A DNA stretch of 64,000 nucleotides from Polynucleobacter asymbioticus (GCF_018687575.1 NZ_CP061297.1:62001-126000), one strand, 5' to 3'; positions 20,501 through 30,950 are shown, numbered from the stretch's first letter. A program made the numbers and translations. The notes: generated by a model from the letters alone, not told the origin.

Positions 20501-22324
20501 GACTCATTGCGCTCCAGAATTAAGCAGGTTGCATCAGGTCGTTTCGGTGTTACTACTGAGTACCTACGTTCTGCTGATCAGATTCAGATTAAGATGGCCC
20601 AAGGTGCTAAGCCTGGTGAAGGCGGTCAGTTGCCAGGCGGCAAAGTTTCTGATTACATCGGTAAGCTACGCTTCTCCGTGCCGGGCGTTGGTTTGATTTC
20701 TCCTCCTCCGCACCACGATATTTATTCGATTGAAGATATTGCCCAGTTGATTCACGATCTGAAGAACGTGAATCCAGCTGCTGACGTATCTGTGAAGCTG
20801 GTATCTGAAGTCGGTGTTGGTACGATTGCAGCCGGTGTTGCCAAGGCGAAAGCAGATCACGTCGTGATTGCTGGCCATGACGGCGGTACAGGGGCATCAC
20901 CACTGTCTTCTATTAAGCATGCTGGTTCCCCATGGGAATTGGGCTTGGCTGAAACCCAACAAACATTAGTGCTCAATGGTTTGCGTAGTCGTATTCGTGT
21001 GCAAGCTGATGGCCAAATGAAAACGGGTCGTGACGTCGTGATTGGTGCCTTGTTAGGTGCTGACGAGTTTGGTTTTGCAACTGCACCATTGGTTGTTGAG
21101 GGTTGCATCATGATGCGTAAGTGTCATTTGAATACCTGCCCGGTTGGTGTTGCTACACAAGACCCTGAGTTGCGTAAAAAGTTCTCTGGTAAGCCAGAAC
21201 ATGTCGTGAACTTCTTCTTCTTTATTGCTGAAGAAGTGCGCGAGATCATGGCGCAACTCGGCATTCGTAAGTTTGATGATTTGATTGGTCGTGTTGATCT
21301 CTTAGATACCCGTAAGGGCATTGAAAACTGGAAAGTACATGGCTTAGACTTCAGTAAGATTTTTGCTGAGCCAGCAGTGGCTAAAGATGTGCCGCGTTAT
21401 CAGGTCCTGACTCAAGATCACGGTTTAGACAGTGCGCTAGATAAGGTTCTGATTGAGAAGAGTGAGCCTGCACTGCAGCGTGGTGAGAAAGTCTCATTCA
21501 TTGTTCCAGTGAAAAACGTGAATCGTACTGTTGGTGCAATGCTCTCCGGAGAAATCGCTCAGCGTTACGGTCATGCTGGTTTGCCTGATGACACGATTCA
21601 TATTCAATTAAATGGCACTGCTGGTCAAAGTTTCGCCGCCTTCTTGGCTCGCGGTATCACCTTGGACTTAGTTGGTGATGGCAATGACTACGTCGGTAAG
21701 GGCTTATCTGGTGGACGCGTGATTGTGCGTGCTCCACATGAGTTCCGTGGCGACACAGCAAAGAACATTATTGTTGGTAACACTGTTCTCTACGGTGCAA
21801 TCGGCGGTGAAGCATTCTTCAACGGCGTTGCTGGTGAGCGTTTCGCAGTTCGTAACTCTGGCGCTACAACTGTTGTTGAAGGTACAGGCGATCACGGTTG
21901 TGAGTATATGACTGGTGGCACGGTAGTGGTCTTGGGCGCAACTGGCCGTAACTTTGCGGCAGGTATGAGCGGCGGTATCGCTTATGTTTATGACGAAGAT
22001 GGTCTCTTTGAGAAGCGTTGCAATACCAGCATGGCGACTTTAGAAAAAGTACTACCTTCCGCTGAGCAGATTGCCAAGATGCCTCAATCACAGTGGCATG
22101 CCCCTGTTGATGTGAAGGATGGTGGCGAGCGTATGACGGATGAGCAAATTCTGAAAAGCTTGATCGAGCGTCATTTCCGTCACACAGGTTCAGAGCGTGC
22201 AAAAGCACTCTTGGCTGATTGGGAAAATGCCCGCGGTCGTTTTGTGAAGGTCCTACCTACTGAGTACAAGCGTGCTCTAGGCGAGTTATGGGAAAAAGCG
22301 CAAAACAAAACTGTAGCTGCGTAA
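17579..22324 (+). CDS. gltB: Glutamate synthase (NADPH) large subunit
   Basis: GltB releases ammonia from glutamine and adds it to 2-oxoglutarate, giving two glutamates with electrons from GltD. The 1581-residue protein has the class II amidotransferase domain with catalytic Cys26 in DACGVGF after a 25-residue propeptide that must be removed. The central domain follows. The FMN synthase domain has [18 protein letters not shown] and [14 protein letters not shown]. Cysteines of the 3Fe-4S cluster are Cys1176, Cys1182 and Cys1187 (CHLNTCPVG). The C-terminal beta-helix is the GXGXG domain. gltD follows after 46 bp. Confidence 0.98.
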   Translation: MTTQMNTDLRPIAQGLYDPQNEHDACGVGFVAHIKGKKSHEIVAQGLKILENLDHRGAVGADPLMGDGAGILIQVPDTLYREEMAKQGIELPPFGEYGVGMIFLPKEHASRLACEQELERTVRLEGQVVLGWRDVPIDVKLPMSPTVQMTEPFIRQIFIGRGRDIMTTDALERKLYVIRKTASHAIQDLHLKHGKEYFVASMSARTIVYKGLLLANQVGAYYKDLQDPRTVSALALVHQRFSTNTFPAWELAHPYRMIAHNGEINTVKGNVNWVNAREGAISSPVLGDDLKKLWPLIYPGQSDTACFDNCLELLVMSGYPLAQAMMMMIPEAWEQHSLMDENRRAFYEYHAAMMEPWDGPAAMAFTDGRQIGATLDRNGLRPARYYVTEDDLVIMGSEAGVLPIPESKIVQKWRLQPGKMFMIDMEQGRIIDDVELKDAVSKAKPYKSWIDAVRVKLDEVDASKDDLVDEKTTIRPAAKLLDRQQAFGYTQEDIKYLMAPMAMNGEEAIGSMGNDSPLAVLSNKNKPLYNYFKQLFAQVTNPPIDSIRENMVMSLVSFIGPKPNLLDTNNINPPMRLEVSQPILDFDDMTKIRHIGHYTNGKFRSYELDICYPASWGKAGIEARLASLCAEAADAVRSGYNILIVSDRQVDEQHVAIPALLATSAIHQHLVEKGLRTSVGLVVETGSARETHHFALLAGYGAEAVHPYLAMETLAEMAKGLSGDLSAEKAVKNFVKAVGKGLQKVMSKMGISTYMSYTGSQIFEAIGLNKDVIDHYFKGTPSNVGGIGVFEVAEEALRMHQSAFSNDPVLTNMLEAGGEYAFRIRGEDHMWTPDTIAKLQHSTRIGVEKGYQTYKEYANLINDQTKRQMTLRGLFEFKIDPSKAIPLDEVESAKEIVKRFATGAMSLGSISTEAHATLAIAMNRIGGKSNTGEGGEDPNRYVNELKGIPIKKGETLASILGDDVVEANIPLLDGDSLRSRIKQVASGRFGVTTEYLRSADQIQIKMAQGAKPGEGGQLPGGKVSDYIGKLRFSVPGVGLISPPPHHDIYSIEDIAQLIHDLKNVNPAADVSVKLVSEVGVGTIAAGVAKAKADHVVIAGHDGGTGASPLSSIKHAGSPWELGLAETQQTLVLNGLRSRIRVQADGQMKTGRDVVIGALLGADEFGFATAPLVVEGCIMMRKCHLNTCPVGVATQDPELRKKFSGKPEHVVNFFFFIAEEVREIMAQLGIRKFDDLIGRVDLLDTRKGIENWKVHGLDFSKIFAEPAVAKDVPRYQVLTQDHGLDSALDKVLIEKSEPALQRGEKVSFIVPVKNVNRTVGAMLSGEIAQRYGHAGLPDDTIHIQLNGTAGQSFAAFLARGITLDLVGDGNDYVGKGLSGGRVIVRAPHEFRGDTAKNIIVGNTVLYGAIGGEAFFNGVAGERFAVRNSGATTVVEGTGDHGCEYMTGGTVVVLGATGRNFAAGMSGGIAYVYDEDGLFEKRCNTSMATLEKVLPSAEQIAKMPQSQWHAPVDVKDGGERMTDEQILKSLIERHFRHTGSERAKALLADWENARGRFVKVLPTEYKRALGELWEKAQNKTVAA

Positions 22325-22370
22325 GTTGCTTAATTAATAAAACATTAAGAAAAGATACTAAGGATTCAAT

Positions 22371-23834
22371 ATGGGTAAGGTCACTGGATTTATGGAGTTT
22401 GAGCGCGTAGACGAAACCTACGAAGCTCCTGTTAAACGTCTCCATCACTACAAAGAGTTCGTTGCAGCACTAACGGATGATGAAGCTAAAGTGCAGGGTG
22501 CGCGCTGTATGGATTGTGGCATTCCGTTTTGCAATAGCGGATGCCCTGTAAACAACATCATTCCAGACTTCAATGATTTGGTATTTCATGATGATTGGAA
22601 GAATGCATTAGATGTTTTGCAATCTACCAATAACTTCCCAGAGTTCACTGGCCGGATTTGCCCAGCACCTTGCGAAGCTGCATGTACCTTAGGAATTAAT
22701 AGTGATGCGGTAGGTATTAAGTCTATTGAGCACGCCATTATTGATAAGGGCTGGGAGAATGGCTGGGTTAAGCCGCAGCCATCTAAAACTAAAACAGGTA
22801 AGAAGGTTGCCGTTGTTGGTGGTGGCCCTGCTGGTATGGCAACTGCACAGCAATTAGCTCGTGTTGGTCACGACGTTACTGTGTTTGAAAAGAATGACCG
22901 TGTTGGTGGATTATTGCGCTACGGTATTCCGGATTTCAAAATGGAAAAGTGGTTGATCGACCGTCGCGTTGAACAAATGCAAGCTGAGGGCGTGAAGTTT
23001 GAGACTGGTGTATTTGTGGGTAAAGAGGCTATTGGTGCTGAAGTAAAAAACTATTCCACAAAAACAGTTTCACCTGATCAGTTGATGAAAGATTTTGACG
23101 CTGTTGTGATTAGCGGTGGATCAGAGCAGCCACGTGATTTACCAGTTCCTGGTCGTGAGCTAAAGGGCGTTCACTATGCCTTGGAATTCTTAATTCCACA
23201 GAATAAAGAAAACGCAGGTGATTTCAAAAACGAAATTTCTGCAGCTGGCAAGCATGTAGTGGTGATTGGTGGCGGTGATACTGGATCTGATTGTGTAGGA
23301 ACATCTAATCGTCATGGCGCTGCCAAGATTACGCAGTTTGAATTGTTGCCACAGCCACCAGAAACTGAAAACAAGCCTTTGGTATGGCCTTACTGGCCAA
23401 CCAAGTTACGCACATCCTCCTCACATGAAGAAGGTTGTGAGCGCGATTGGTCTGTTGCTACTAAGCGTTTTGAAGGTAAAGATGGCAAATTAGAGAAATT
23501 AATCTGTGTGCGTTTGGAGTGGAAAGACGGCAAGATGTCAGAAATGCCAAACTCTGAGTTTGAGATTAAGGCAGACCTGGTTTTCTTGGCAATGGGCTTT
23601 GTATCTCCCGCAGCTCAGGTCCTAAATGCCTTTGGTGTTGAAAAAGACGCTCGTGGCAACGCAAAAGCCACTGTTGACGGCCAAAATGCTTACCAAACTA
23701 ACGTTCCTAAGGTATTTGCTGCGGGTGATATGCGTCGCGGACAATCTTTGGTAGTTTGGGCAATTCGTGAAGGTCGTCAAGCGGCTCAGGCAGTAGACGA
23801 GTATTTAATGGGGTCTTCTGTTCTGCCGCGATAA
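22371..23834 (+). CDS. gltD: Glutamate synthase (NADPH) small subunit
   Basis: GltD takes electrons from NADPH through FAD and two 4Fe-4S clusters and hands them to GltB. The 487-residue protein has an N-terminal cysteine-rich region with [17 protein letters not shown] and [13 protein letters not shown]. The FAD-binding motif [19 protein letters not shown] follows near residue 145, and the second dinucleotide motif [15 protein letters not shown] near residue 300. The C-terminal [18 protein letters not shown] closes the FAD site. It forms an operon with gltB, with a 10-bp gap to mlaF. Confidence 0.97.
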   Translation: MGKVTGFMEFERVDETYEAPVKRLHHYKEFVAALTDDEAKVQGARCMDCGIPFCNSGCPVNNIIPDFNDLVFHDDWKNALDVLQSTNNFPEFTGRICPAPCEAACTLGINSDAVGIKSIEHAIIDKGWENGWVKPQPSKTKTGKKVAVVGGGPAGMATAQQLARVGHDVTVFEKNDRVGGLLRYGIPDFKMEKWLIDRRVEQMQAEGVKFETGVFVGKEAIGAEVKNYSTKTVSPDQLMKDFDAVVISGGSEQPRDLPVPGRELKGVHYALEFLIPQNKENAGDFKNEISAAGKHVVVIGGGDTGSDCVGTSNRHGAAKITQFELLPQPPETENKPLVWPYWPTKLRTSSSHEEGCERDWSVATKRFEGKDGKLEKLICVRLEWKDGKMSEMPNSEFEIKADLVFLAMGFVSPAAQVLNAFGVEKDARGNAKATVDGQNAYQTNVPKVFAAGDMRRGQSLVVWAIREGRQAAQAVDEYLMGSSVLPR

Positions 23835-23844
23835 TATCGAGGAT

Positions 23845-24711
23845 ATGAATAGTGGCCACTCCAATTCGGTGGAAGTGAAGCAAAAAACCTCTAGTGGTGG
23901 CCAGGGCGAAGTTGTAGTTCAGATTAAGGACGTCAACTTTTCCTATGCCCCTGGTGAGCGGCAAATTTTATCGGGGCTCAATATGGAGTTCCGCCGCGGC
24001 CAAGTCGTTGCGGTGATGGGCGGTTCTGGTTGTGGCAAGACCACGATCCTAAGGCTTATCGGCGGTCAGTTCACTGCACAGTCGGGCGAAGTTTTATTTG
24101 AAGGCCATGATATTGGCCAAATGAATGGCGCTGAATTAATGGCTGCCCGTCGAAGAATGGGAATGCTCTTTCAGTTTGGCGCACTCTTTACCGATCTTAG
24201 TGTTTTTGAAAACGTCGCCTTTCCTTTGCGCGAACACACCGACTTAAGTGAAGAGTTATTACGCTCTTTAGTACTGATGAAACTCAATGCAGTCGGCTTG
24301 CGTGGTGCACGCGATTTGATGCCGGCACAAATTTCTGGTGGCATGGCACGTCGTGTTGCTTTGGCAAGAGCGATTGCGCTTGATCCTCCCTTGATCATGT
24401 ATGACGAGCCTTTCGCGGGCTTGGATCCGATTTCACTGGGAATTACTGCACGCTTGATTCGGGATTTGAATCAGGCTCTAGGTGCAACGAGCCTATTAGT
24501 TACACATGATGTCGAAGAGACTTTTGAGATCGCAGATTATGTGTATTTCATTGCTAATGGCCGCATTGGTGCCGAAGGTACGCCAGAAGAATTGAGTCGC
24601 TCAAGCGATCCTTTCGTTCGTCAATTCCTAGATGCATCACCGGATGGTCCTGTGCCATTCCATTATCCAGGCCAAAGCCTTGCAGAAGATTTTGGGGTGA
24701 GTCTGAAATGA
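23845..24711 (+). CDS. mlaF: Phospholipid transport ABC ATPase MlaF
   Basis: MlaF is the ATPase of the MlaFEDB inner-membrane complex, which moves phospholipids between the inner membrane and periplasmic MlaC to keep the outer leaflet asymmetric. The 288-residue protein has Walker A GGSGCGKTT, the Q-loop FQFGALFTDLSVFENV, the signature SGGMARRVALARAIA, Walker B PLIMYDEPFAGLDP and the switch histidine in LLVTHDVEE. It starts only 10 bp after gltD, so read-through from gltBD is possible, and overlaps mlaE by 4 bp. Confidence 0.95.
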   Translation: MNSGHSNSVEVKQKTSSGGQGEVVVQIKDVNFSYAPGERQILSGLNMEFRRGQVVAVMGGSGCGKTTILRLIGGQFTAQSGEVLFEGHDIGQMNGAELMAARRRMGMLFQFGALFTDLSVFENVAFPLREHTDLSEELLRSLVLMKLNAVGLRGARDLMPAQISGGMARRVALARAIALDPPLIMYDEPFAGLDPISLGITARLIRDLNQALGATSLLVTHDVEETFEIADYVYFIANGRIGAEGTPEELSRSSDPFVRQFLDASPDGPVPFHYPGQSLAEDFGVSLK

Positions 24712-25505
24712 GCATGCTTCATAAAGCCTTGGACCTCTTTGGCGATCTTGGATTTTTTATTCGTCGCAACTTAACAAGCCTTGGTCTAGCTGCACGTATG
24801 TTTGCAGCCGTCATTTGGCGCTCTGGATTTTTATTAAAAAGACCGCGCTTAGTTTCGGATCAAATTCTGTTTGTTGGTAATCACTCATTTGTAATCATTG
24901 CGGTATCTGGTTTGTTTGTTGGCTTTGTTCTGGGTCTGCAGGGCTACTACACCCTGAACCGTTATGGCTCAGAGCAGGCTCTAGGTTTGTTAGTTGCGCT
25001 GTCGCTTACCCGTGAATTAGGCCCCGTGATTACAGCATTGTTATTTGCTGGTCGCGCTGGCACATCTCTCACCGCTGAGATCGGTTTAATGAAAGCGGGT
25101 GAGCAGCTTAGCGCTATGGAAATGATGGCGGTGGATCCATTGAGCCGTGTGATTGCACCGCGACTATGGGCCGGCATTATTGCGATGCCAATTCTGGCTA
25201 CGATCTTTACGGCTGTTGGTGTGATGGGCGGTTACTTTGTTGGGGTACCCTTAATTGGGGTGGACTCCGGCGCCTTCTGGTCGCAGATGCAGGGCGGGGT
25301 AGATCTCTTTTCTGATATTGGCAATGGCCTGATTAAAAGCCTGGTTTTTGGTGTCGCAGTGACTTTTATTGCCTTGTATCAGGGTTATGAGGCAAAACCG
25401 ACACCTGAGGGTGTATCGCAAGCCACCACGAGAACTGTGGTGATCTCCTCTTTATCGGTTTTGGCATTGGACTTCTTGCTCACTGCGATGATGTTCTCGA
25501 ATTAG
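24708..25505 (+). CDS. mlaE: Phospholipid transport permease MlaE
   Basis: This 265-residue membrane protein is the permease of the Mla complex. It contains an N-terminal amphipathic region, about five hydrophobic segments, and the family core LTRELGPVITALLFAGRAGTS, followed by EIGLMKAGEQLSAMEMMAVDP. The segment YQGYEAKPTPEGVSQATTRTV near the C-terminus is also typical. It is translationally coupled to mlaF (4-bp overlap) and 21 bp before mlaD. Confidence 0.95.
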   Translation: MSMLHKALDLFGDLGFFIRRNLTSLGLAARMFAAVIWRSGFLLKRPRLVSDQILFVGNHSFVIIAVSGLFVGFVLGLQGYYTLNRYGSEQALGLLVALSLTRELGPVITALLFAGRAGTSLTAEIGLMKAGEQLSAMEMMAVDPLSRVIAPRLWAGIIAMPILATIFTAVGVMGGYFVGVPLIGVDSGAFWSQMQGGVDLFSDIGNGLIKSLVFGVAVTFIALYQGYEAKPTPEGVSQATTRTVVISSLSVLALDFLLTAMMFSN

Positions 25506-25526
25506 AAAGAATAAACTGGGACTCTT

Positions 25527-26009
25527 ATGAGAAAAAGTGCAATTGATGTTTGGGTCGGAATCTTTGTAGCCATTGGTTTATTGGCTGCTTTGTTTCTCGC
25601 ATTGAAGGTCGGCAATATGAATGCCGTTTCCTTTGCGCCTACCTACAAAATTTCTGCGCGTTTTGACAATATCGGTGGACTTAAGCCACGTGCACCAGTC
25701 AAAAGTGCTGGAGTAGTTGTCGGCCGTATTGCCAATATTTCCTTTGATGACAAGACTTATCAAGCAACTGTCACTATGACGATTGAAGACACCTATAAAT
25801 TCCCGAAAGATTCTTCCGCAAAGATTTTGACTTCAGGTTTATTAGGCGAGCAATACATTGGGCTTGAGGCCGGCGGCTCTGATGATATGTTGGCCGCTGG
25901 AGATAAGATCACTCAAACGCAGTCTGCAGTGGTTCTGGAAAATCTGATTAGCCAGTTCTTGTACAACAAGGCTGCCGACAGTGGTAAAGATAAGGGCGCT
26001 GAAAAGTAA
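25527..26009 (+). CDS. mlaD: Phospholipid transport protein MlaD (MCE domain)
   Basis: MlaD forms a hexameric periplasmic ring anchored in the inner membrane and guides lipids between MlaE and MlaC. The 160-residue protein has an N-terminal membrane anchor (about residues 8-27) and one MCE domain with ISARFDNIGGLKPRAPVKSAG and KILTSGLLGEQYIGLEAGG. The tail is Lys/Asp-rich. The stop overlaps the mlaA start by one base. Confidence 0.94.
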   Translation: MRKSAIDVWVGIFVAIGLLAALFLALKVGNMNAVSFAPTYKISARFDNIGGLKPRAPVKSAGVVVGRIANISFDDKTYQATVTMTIEDTYKFPKDSSAKILTSGLLGEQYIGLEAGGSDDMLAAGDKITQTQSAVVLENLISQFLYNKAADSGKDKGAEK

Positions 26010-26755
26010 TGCAGTGGCTTGTGAAACTGAAACGTCTTGTGCTGCTTGGTTTGGTGGCTGGCATGGTGGGCTGTGCATCTATTCCCGCTGGAGTAGAGCC
26101 TTCCCCACATGATCCCTGGGAGCCGTTTAACCGTTCTGTTTTTGAATTCAATGAAGGCTTAGATGCCTACCTGCTCAAGCCAGTAGTTGCTGGCTACCGT
26201 TTTGTCTTGCCAGAGTTTGTGCGTGACGGTATTTATAACTTCTTTAGTAACTATAGCGATATCTACACTGCATTACAGAATCTGTTGCAGGGCAAGCCAG
26301 GCGATGCTTTTAGTGATTTGATGAGGGTGGTAGTCAACACTACCTTTGGTTTGGGTGGCTTGATTGATATGGCTACACCTGGCGGCCTACCAAAGCATAA
26401 AGAAGATTGGGGTCAAACCTTTGGTGTCTGGGGCATTCCTTCTGGCCCCTATGTGGTTTTGCCATTCTTTGGACCAAGTAGCGTACGCGATACGTTTGGT
26501 ACAGCAGCTGATATGGAGTCTGATTACTTATTTAGACTGCTACCAGACGTTGCTCTCCGAAACAGTATTACTGGTTTAAGGGTAGTCAATGCGCGTAATA
26601 CGTATTACGAGGCTGGTGATCTATTGGATGGCGCTGCAATCGATAAATACAGCTTTATGCGAGATGCCTATATTCAGCGACGTGAGTATCAGATTAATGA
26701 GGGACGTGAAGGTGAGGAGACATTAATGCCTCCTTATCAGAATCCCTATGAATAA
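26009..26755 (+). CDS. mlaA: MlaA/VacJ-family outer-membrane lipoprotein
   Basis: MlaA removes mislocalised phospholipids from the outer leaflet of the outer membrane and passes them to MlaC. The 248-residue protein has a lipobox MVGC (acylated Cys22). The VacJ core reads PWEPFNRSVFEFNEGLDAY, followed by FVRDGIYNFFSNYSDI, VNTTFGLGGLIDMATPGG and GQTFGVWGIPSGPYVVLPFF. In E. coli mlaA is unlinked from the mla operon; here it is inside it, which is common in betaproteobacteria. Confidence 0.94.
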   Translation: MQWLVKLKRLVLLGLVAGMVGCASIPAGVEPSPHDPWEPFNRSVFEFNEGLDAYLLKPVVAGYRFVLPEFVRDGIYNFFSNYSDIYTALQNLLQGKPGDAFSDLMRVVVNTTFGLGGLIDMATPGGLPKHKEDWGQTFGVWGIPSGPYVVLPFFGPSSVRDTFGTAADMESDYLFRLLPDVALRNSITGLRVVNARNTYYEAGDLLDGAAIDKYSFMRDAYIQRREYQINEGREGEETLMPPYQNPYE

Positions 26756-26828
26756 AGGCCCTCAAGCCTAACCCGGTTTCCTTAAAGAGCTAAAATGGGC
26801 TCCAATGACTAGCATTAATCGAGGACAC

Positions 26829-27476
26829 ATGAAAAGCCAAAAAACTATTCAAAAATACTGTGCAGCATTGCTATCCAGCTTGTTTTTGTTTGCCGGCAGT
26901 GCTTCTGCCCAAGCAGTTGATCAGTCCACGCCAGACGGTTTGATTAAGGCTGTAGTTTCTGACGTGATGGCCTCTGTGAAGTCTGATCCGGAAATTCAAA
27001 AAGGGAATATTCCGCGTATTGTGGATTTAGTGGATAAGAAAATTGTTCCCTACACTGATATGCGCCGCACTACCGAAATGGCAATGGGCCCCAATTGGAA
27101 AAAAGCAACTCCAGAGCAGCAAGCCCAATTGGTTAGTGAGTTTAAGAATTTGTTAATTCGTACTTACTCAGGCGCCTTAAGCCAACTGCGTGATCAAACT
27201 ATTCAATTCAAGCCTTTGCGTGCAGCTCCAGATGATAAAGAGGTGGTTGTAAAGACTGTAGTGATTGGTCGCGGTGATCCCATACCACTCGACTATCGCT
27301 TAGAAAAAACCGCTAACGGCTGGAAAGTCTATGACATGAACATCATGGGCGTCTGGCTGGTTGAGGCTTATCGCAATCAGTTTGCGAATCAAATTAGCCA
27401 GAATGGTATTGAAGGTTTGGTGAAGTTCTTGCAGGACCGTAATAAGCAGCTTGCTGCTACAAAGCCGGCAAACTGA
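26829..27476 (+). CDS. mlaC: Periplasmic phospholipid-binding protein MlaC
   Basis: MlaC ferries phospholipids across the periplasm between the MlaA complex and MlaFEDB. The ATG at 26829 is preceded by CGAGGACAC and gives 215 residues. An earlier ATG at 26805 lacks a ribosome binding site. A signal peptide ends near GSASAQA. The Tol-Tol-Ttg2D domain has IVPYTDMRRTTEMAMGPNWK, LLIRTYSGALSQLRDQTI and NGWKVYDMNIMGVWLVEAYR. It lies between mlaA and mlaB. Confidence 0.93.
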   Translation: MKSQKTIQKYCAALLSSLFLFAGSASAQAVDQSTPDGLIKAVVSDVMASVKSDPEIQKGNIPRIVDLVDKKIVPYTDMRRTTEMAMGPNWKKATPEQQAQLVSEFKNLLIRTYSGALSQLRDQTIQFKPLRAAPDDKEVVVKTVVIGRGDPIPLDYRLEKTANGWKVYDMNIMGVWLVEAYRNQFANQISQNGIEGLVKFLQDRNKQLAATKPAN

Positions 27477-27510
27477 AGACTACACAAGCTCAATCAAAGA
27501 TAAACATCAG

Positions 27511-27771
27511 ATGCCATTTTTATTGCCCGCTTCAGTGACGCAGAACAATGTCCTGCAGTTGGAAAAAGATGGCCTGTTAAATCTTGCGTCATTAAGAACT
27601 ATAGATTGCATCCATCTCCAGGATTTTGACTCTACTGTGCTCACAGTTTTATTAGCATGGCAGAAAAAATTACATGCCAATGGTGAGCAAATCTCCATAC
27701 AAAACGCACCGAAAAAATTAACCGTATTGGCTGGCGTATATGGCGTTGCTGAGTTGCTAGGCTTGTCATAG
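27511..27771 (+). CDS. mlaB: STAS-domain protein MlaB
   Basis: This 86-residue STAS-domain protein matches MlaB, the small cytoplasmic subunit that binds MlaF and supports its ATPase activity. I chose the ATG at 27511 because it avoids overlap with mlaC and begins at the domain edge. The pattern LNLASLRTIDCIHLQDFDST contains the conserved Asp-Ser region of the STAS loop, followed by VLLAWQKKLHANGEQISIQN. It ends mlaFEDACB and is 1 bp from the next ABC ATPase gene. Confidence 0.85.
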   Translation: MPFLLPASVTQNNVLQLEKDGLLNLASLRTIDCIHLQDFDSTVLTVLLAWQKKLHANGEQISIQNAPKKLTVLAGVYGVAELLGLS

Positions 27772-27772
27772 C

Positions 27773-28525
27773 ATGCACTCCGCAATATCGATTAAAAACG
27801 TATCAAAAAATTATGGCGTACTCCAGGCGCTAGATGATGTTTCTTTATCAATTGAGCAAGGCGAGTTCTTTGGCCTCCTTGGTCCGAATGGTGCCGGTAA
27901 GACAACGTTGATCTCCATTCTGGCTGGTTTAGTGACTGCGGATAGGGGTCATGCTGCCATCATGGGCGCTGATGTGCAAAGTCAATTCCGTGATGCACGC
28001 CGGATGTTGGGAGTCGTGCCGCAGGAGTTGGTATTTGACCCTTTCTTTACCGTCAGAGAAACGCTGCAATTTCAGTCGGGCTATTTTGGGATTCGTCACA
28101 ACGATGCCTGGATTGACGAGATCATGGCCAACCTAGATCTCACCAATAAAGCTGACAGTAATATGCGCTCTTTATCTGGTGGTATGAAACGACGTGTGTT
28201 GGTGGCTCAGGCTTTAGTTCACAGACCGCCAGTGATTATTTTGGATGAGCCAACAGCAGGTGTTGACGTAGAGCTGCGCCAATCTCTCTGGCAATTTATT
28301 AGTCGACTAAACCAAGATGGTCATACGATTGTTTTAACAACCCATTACCTTGAAGAGGCTGAGGCTTTATGTCAGCGCATTGCCATGCTCAAGCAAGGAA
28401 AGATTGTGGCTTTAGATACCACTGCGAATCTATTGAGCCAATATGGTTCAGTAAAAATAGATGGTGAGGGTAAAACAGATCTCGAAGATGTGTTTGTCAA
28501 CATCATGTCGGGGGGTGTTCGATGA
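27773..28525 (+). CDS. ABC-2-type transporter ATP-binding protein (YadG-like)
   Basis: The 250-residue ATPase has Walker A GPNGAGKTTL, the Q-loop VVPQELVFDPFFTVRET, signature LSGGMKRRVLVAQAL, Walker B PPVIILDEPTAGVD and the switch His in TTHYLEEAE. It resembles E. coli YadG and other ABC-2 exporters; the substrate is unknown. It overlaps the permease gene by 4 bp. Placement between mlaB and ibaG-murA suggests an envelope role, but that is inference. Confidence 0.9.
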   Translation: MHSAISIKNVSKNYGVLQALDDVSLSIEQGEFFGLLGPNGAGKTTLISILAGLVTADRGHAAIMGADVQSQFRDARRMLGVVPQELVFDPFFTVRETLQFQSGYFGIRHNDAWIDEIMANLDLTNKADSNMRSLSGGMKRRVLVAQALVHRPPVIILDEPTAGVDVELRQSLWQFISRLNQDGHTIVLTTHYLEEAEALCQRIAMLKQGKIVALDTTANLLSQYGSVKIDGEGKTDLEDVFVNIMSGGVR

Positions 28526-29310
28526 AGTCCGTCTTGAAGAAATTGCCAATTGCTTATGGCAGCGGCTTCCCCACGTTGTTGCGTAAGGAAATTAAGCGTT
28601 TTTATAAAGTGGCGTTTCAGACGGTAGCTGCCCCAGTGCTTACTGCTGTTTTGTATTTAATGATTTTTGGTCATGTACTAGAGGGTAAAGAGGTCTATGG
28701 GCGTCTGAATTACACAGCCTTTCTCATTCCAGGTTTAGTCATGATGAGCGTATTGCAGAACGCATTTGCAAACACCTCATCATCCCTCATTCAGTCGAAG
28801 GTGACCGGTAACCTTGTCTTTGTTTTACTGGCTCCATTTAGTCATCTCGAGTTTTATGCTGCGTATGTTTTAGCCGCAGTATTTCGTGGAATCGTTGTTG
28901 GTGCCGGTGTATTGCTGATTACTGCATGGTTTGCCATGCCATCTTTTGAATACCCCTTATGGATCATGGCATTCGCGCTGTTGGGCGCTGCAATTTTGGG
29001 AAGCATGGGTCTAATTGCGGGTATCTGGGCCGATAAGTACGATCAATTAGCAGCCTTCCAGAATTTCATCATCATGCCGGCAACGATGTTGTCAGGTGTG
29101 TTTTATTCCATTCATTCTTTGCCGGCAGCATGGCAAGTGGTGTCTCACTTCAATCCATTCTTTTACATGATTGATGGTTTCCGTTACGGTTTCTTTGGGG
29201 TGTCAGACATATCCCCTTGGAGTAGTTTCGCGATTGTGGCGTGTTTCTTTGCCGTAGTGTCAGCGATTGCTTTGCGCTTACTGCAAAAAGGCTACAAGCT
29301 TAGAAACTAG
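28522..29310 (+). CDS. ABC-2-type transporter permease (YadH-like)
   Basis: This 262-residue membrane protein has six predicted membrane segments and the ABC-2 domain. Features are YLMIFGHVLEGKE, LIPGLVMMSVLQNAFANTSS, FVLLAPFSHLEFYAAY and, near the end, SGVFYSIHSLPAAWQVVSHF, FNPFFYMIDGFRYGF. It pairs with the ATPase just upstream. Substrate not known. Confidence 0.9.
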   Translation: MKSVLKKLPIAYGSGFPTLLRKEIKRFYKVAFQTVAAPVLTAVLYLMIFGHVLEGKEVYGRLNYTAFLIPGLVMMSVLQNAFANTSSSLIQSKVTGNLVFVLLAPFSHLEFYAAYVLAAVFRGIVVGAGVLLITAWFAMPSFEYPLWIMAFALLGAAILGSMGLIAGIWADKYDQLAAFQNFIIMPATMLSGVFYSIHSLPAAWQVVSHFNPFFYMIDGFRYGFFGVSDISPWSSFAIVACFFAVVSAIALRLLQKGYKLRN

Positions 29311-29373
29311 CTGTTAATCCTTCCTTAAATACGCATTAAAAATTACCAAGAAATTAGAAATTAGGAGATTGTG

Positions 29374-29622
29374 ATGTTGCCAACCCCAGAACAAATTGAA
29401 GGCTATATTCAGCAAGGCCTTGCATGCACCCATGTCAAAGTTGAGGGTGATGGCCAGCATTTTTTTGCGACGATTGTGAGTCCGGAGTTTGAGGGTAAGC
29501 GTTTGATTCAGCGTCATCAGTTGGTATATGGCGCTATGGGCGATCGTATGAAAGCAGAGGTACATGCTTTATCAATCAAAGCTTTCACTCCTGAAGAATT
29601 TACACAAAACACCCCAACATAA
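29374..29622 (+). CDS. ibaG: BolA-family protein IbaG-like
   Basis: The 82-residue BolA-like protein (from the ATG at 29374, preceded by TTAGGAGATT) carries HVKVEGDGQHFFATIVSPEF and the conserved RHQLVYGAMGDRMKAEVHAL with the FxGKxRVxRHRxVY-like pattern. BolA-family proteins bind 2Fe-2S clusters with monothiol glutaredoxins such as GrxD, whose gene lies at 53.8 kb. The order mla genes, ibaG, murA is shared with E. coli. Confidence 0.88.
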   Translation: MLPTPEQIEGYIQQGLACTHVKVEGDGQHFFATIVSPEFEGKRLIQRHQLVYGAMGDRMKAEVHALSIKAFTPEEFTQNTPT

Positions 29623-29655
29623 AATACGACATTAGCTTTTAACTGGAATAGATTC

Positions 29656-30930
29656 ATGGATAAATTACGAATGGTTGGCGGCACCCCCCTGAAAGGTGAG
29701 GTAGCGATTGCTGGCGCAAAGAATGCAGCGTTACCAATTTTGTGCGCTTGCTTGCTAACAGATCAACCCATTACTTTGCGTAATGTTCCAGATTTGCAAG
29801 ATGTACGCACCATGCTCAAGCTCCTCCAAGAAATTGGAGTGACAGTTACTTTTCCAGATGCAAATGATCGTAATTGTGTCGTTCTCAATGCTGCCAATAT
29901 TAAGAGTTCAGAGGCAACTTATGAGATGGTCAAAACCATGCGTGCCTCTATTTTGGTTTTGGGTCCATTGCTTGCCAGAATGCACAGCGCTAAGGTTTCA
30001 CTGCCAGGCGGCTGCGCTATTGGGGCGCGTCCAGTAGATCAGCACATTAAGGGCTTGAAGGCCATGGGTGCCACTATCAAGATTAAGAGTGGCTACATTC
30101 AGGCAGAAACTAAATCTGCTACGGGTCGCTTACAAGGCGCTTCTATCTTGACTGACATGATCACTGTAACCGGGACAGAGAATTTATTGATGGCCGCTAC
30201 TTTGGCATCAGGCACAACGATTCTGGAGAATGCTGCACGCGAGCCTGAAGTAGGTGACTTGGCTGAGTTGCTCGTTAAGATGGGTGCAAAGATTACCGGT
30301 ATCGGAAGTGATCGCTTAGTCATCGAGGGTGTGGAGAAGCTCCATAGTGCAGAGCATGCTGTCATTGCTGATCGTATTGAGGCGGGCACATTCTTATGCG
30401 CAGTCGCAGCTGCTGGGGGTGAGGTGTTGGTGAAGCACTGCCGTCCAGACACATTGGATGCAGTAATCGTCAAACTCAAAGAAGCCGGTTTAGAAATGGA
30501 AGTCGGTCCTGACTGGATAAAGGCCTCTATGAAGGGGCGCCCTAAGGCTGTCAGTTTCCGTACCTCTGAATACCCTGCTTTCCCAACCGATATGCAGGCT
30601 CAACTCATGGCAGTCAATGCGATTGCCGAAGGTAACGCCACCATCACGGAAACTATCTTTGAAAACCGCTTTATGCACGTGCAAGAGATGAACCGCCTCG
30701 GCGCCGATATCGCAATTGAGGGAAATACGGCGATTGTGCAAGGTGTAGAAAAGCTGTCAGGAGCCATCGTGATGGCTACTGACTTGCGAGCCTCAGCCAG
30801 TTTGGTGATTGCCGGCTTAGCCGCCCAAGGCGAAACCCAGGTAGATCGGATTTATCACTTGGATCGTGGATATGACCGTATGGAGCAAAAGTTGACCCTC
30901 TTAGGTGCCAACATTCAGCGAATCAAGTAA
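29656..30930 (+). CDS. murA: UDP-N-acetylglucosamine 1-carboxyvinyltransferase MurA
   Basis: MurA transfers enolpyruvate from PEP to UDP-GlcNAc, the first committed step of peptidoglycan synthesis. The 424-residue protein has the N-terminal [20 protein letters not shown] with the conserved Lys-Asn pair. The catalytic cysteine is Cys120 in [14 protein letters not shown], which is also the fosfomycin target. The C-terminal part has [11 protein letters not shown] and [17 protein letters not shown]. It is 20 bp upstream of hisG, linking cell-wall and histidine genes. Confidence 0.97.
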   Translation: MDKLRMVGGTPLKGEVAIAGAKNAALPILCACLLTDQPITLRNVPDLQDVRTMLKLLQEIGVTVTFPDANDRNCVVLNAANIKSSEATYEMVKTMRASILVLGPLLARMHSAKVSLPGGCAIGARPVDQHIKGLKAMGATIKIKSGYIQAETKSATGRLQGASILTDMITVTGTENLLMAATLASGTTILENAAREPEVGDLAELLVKMGAKITGIGSDRLVIEGVEKLHSAEHAVIADRIEAGTFLCAVAAAGGEVLVKHCRPDTLDAVIVKLKEAGLEMEVGPDWIKASMKGRPKAVSFRTSEYPAFPTDMQAQLMAVNAIAEGNATITETIFENRFMHVQEMNRLGADIAIEGNTAIVQGVEKLSGAIVMATDLRASASLVIAGLAAQGETQVDRIYHLDRGYDRMEQKLTLLGANIQRIK

Positions 30931-30950
30931 GCCTGATAGATAATTAGTCC

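Noticed and set aside
30099..30479. Minus-strand open frame of 126 residues opposite murA
   Set aside because: Antisense shadow of a conserved coding region, no start signal.
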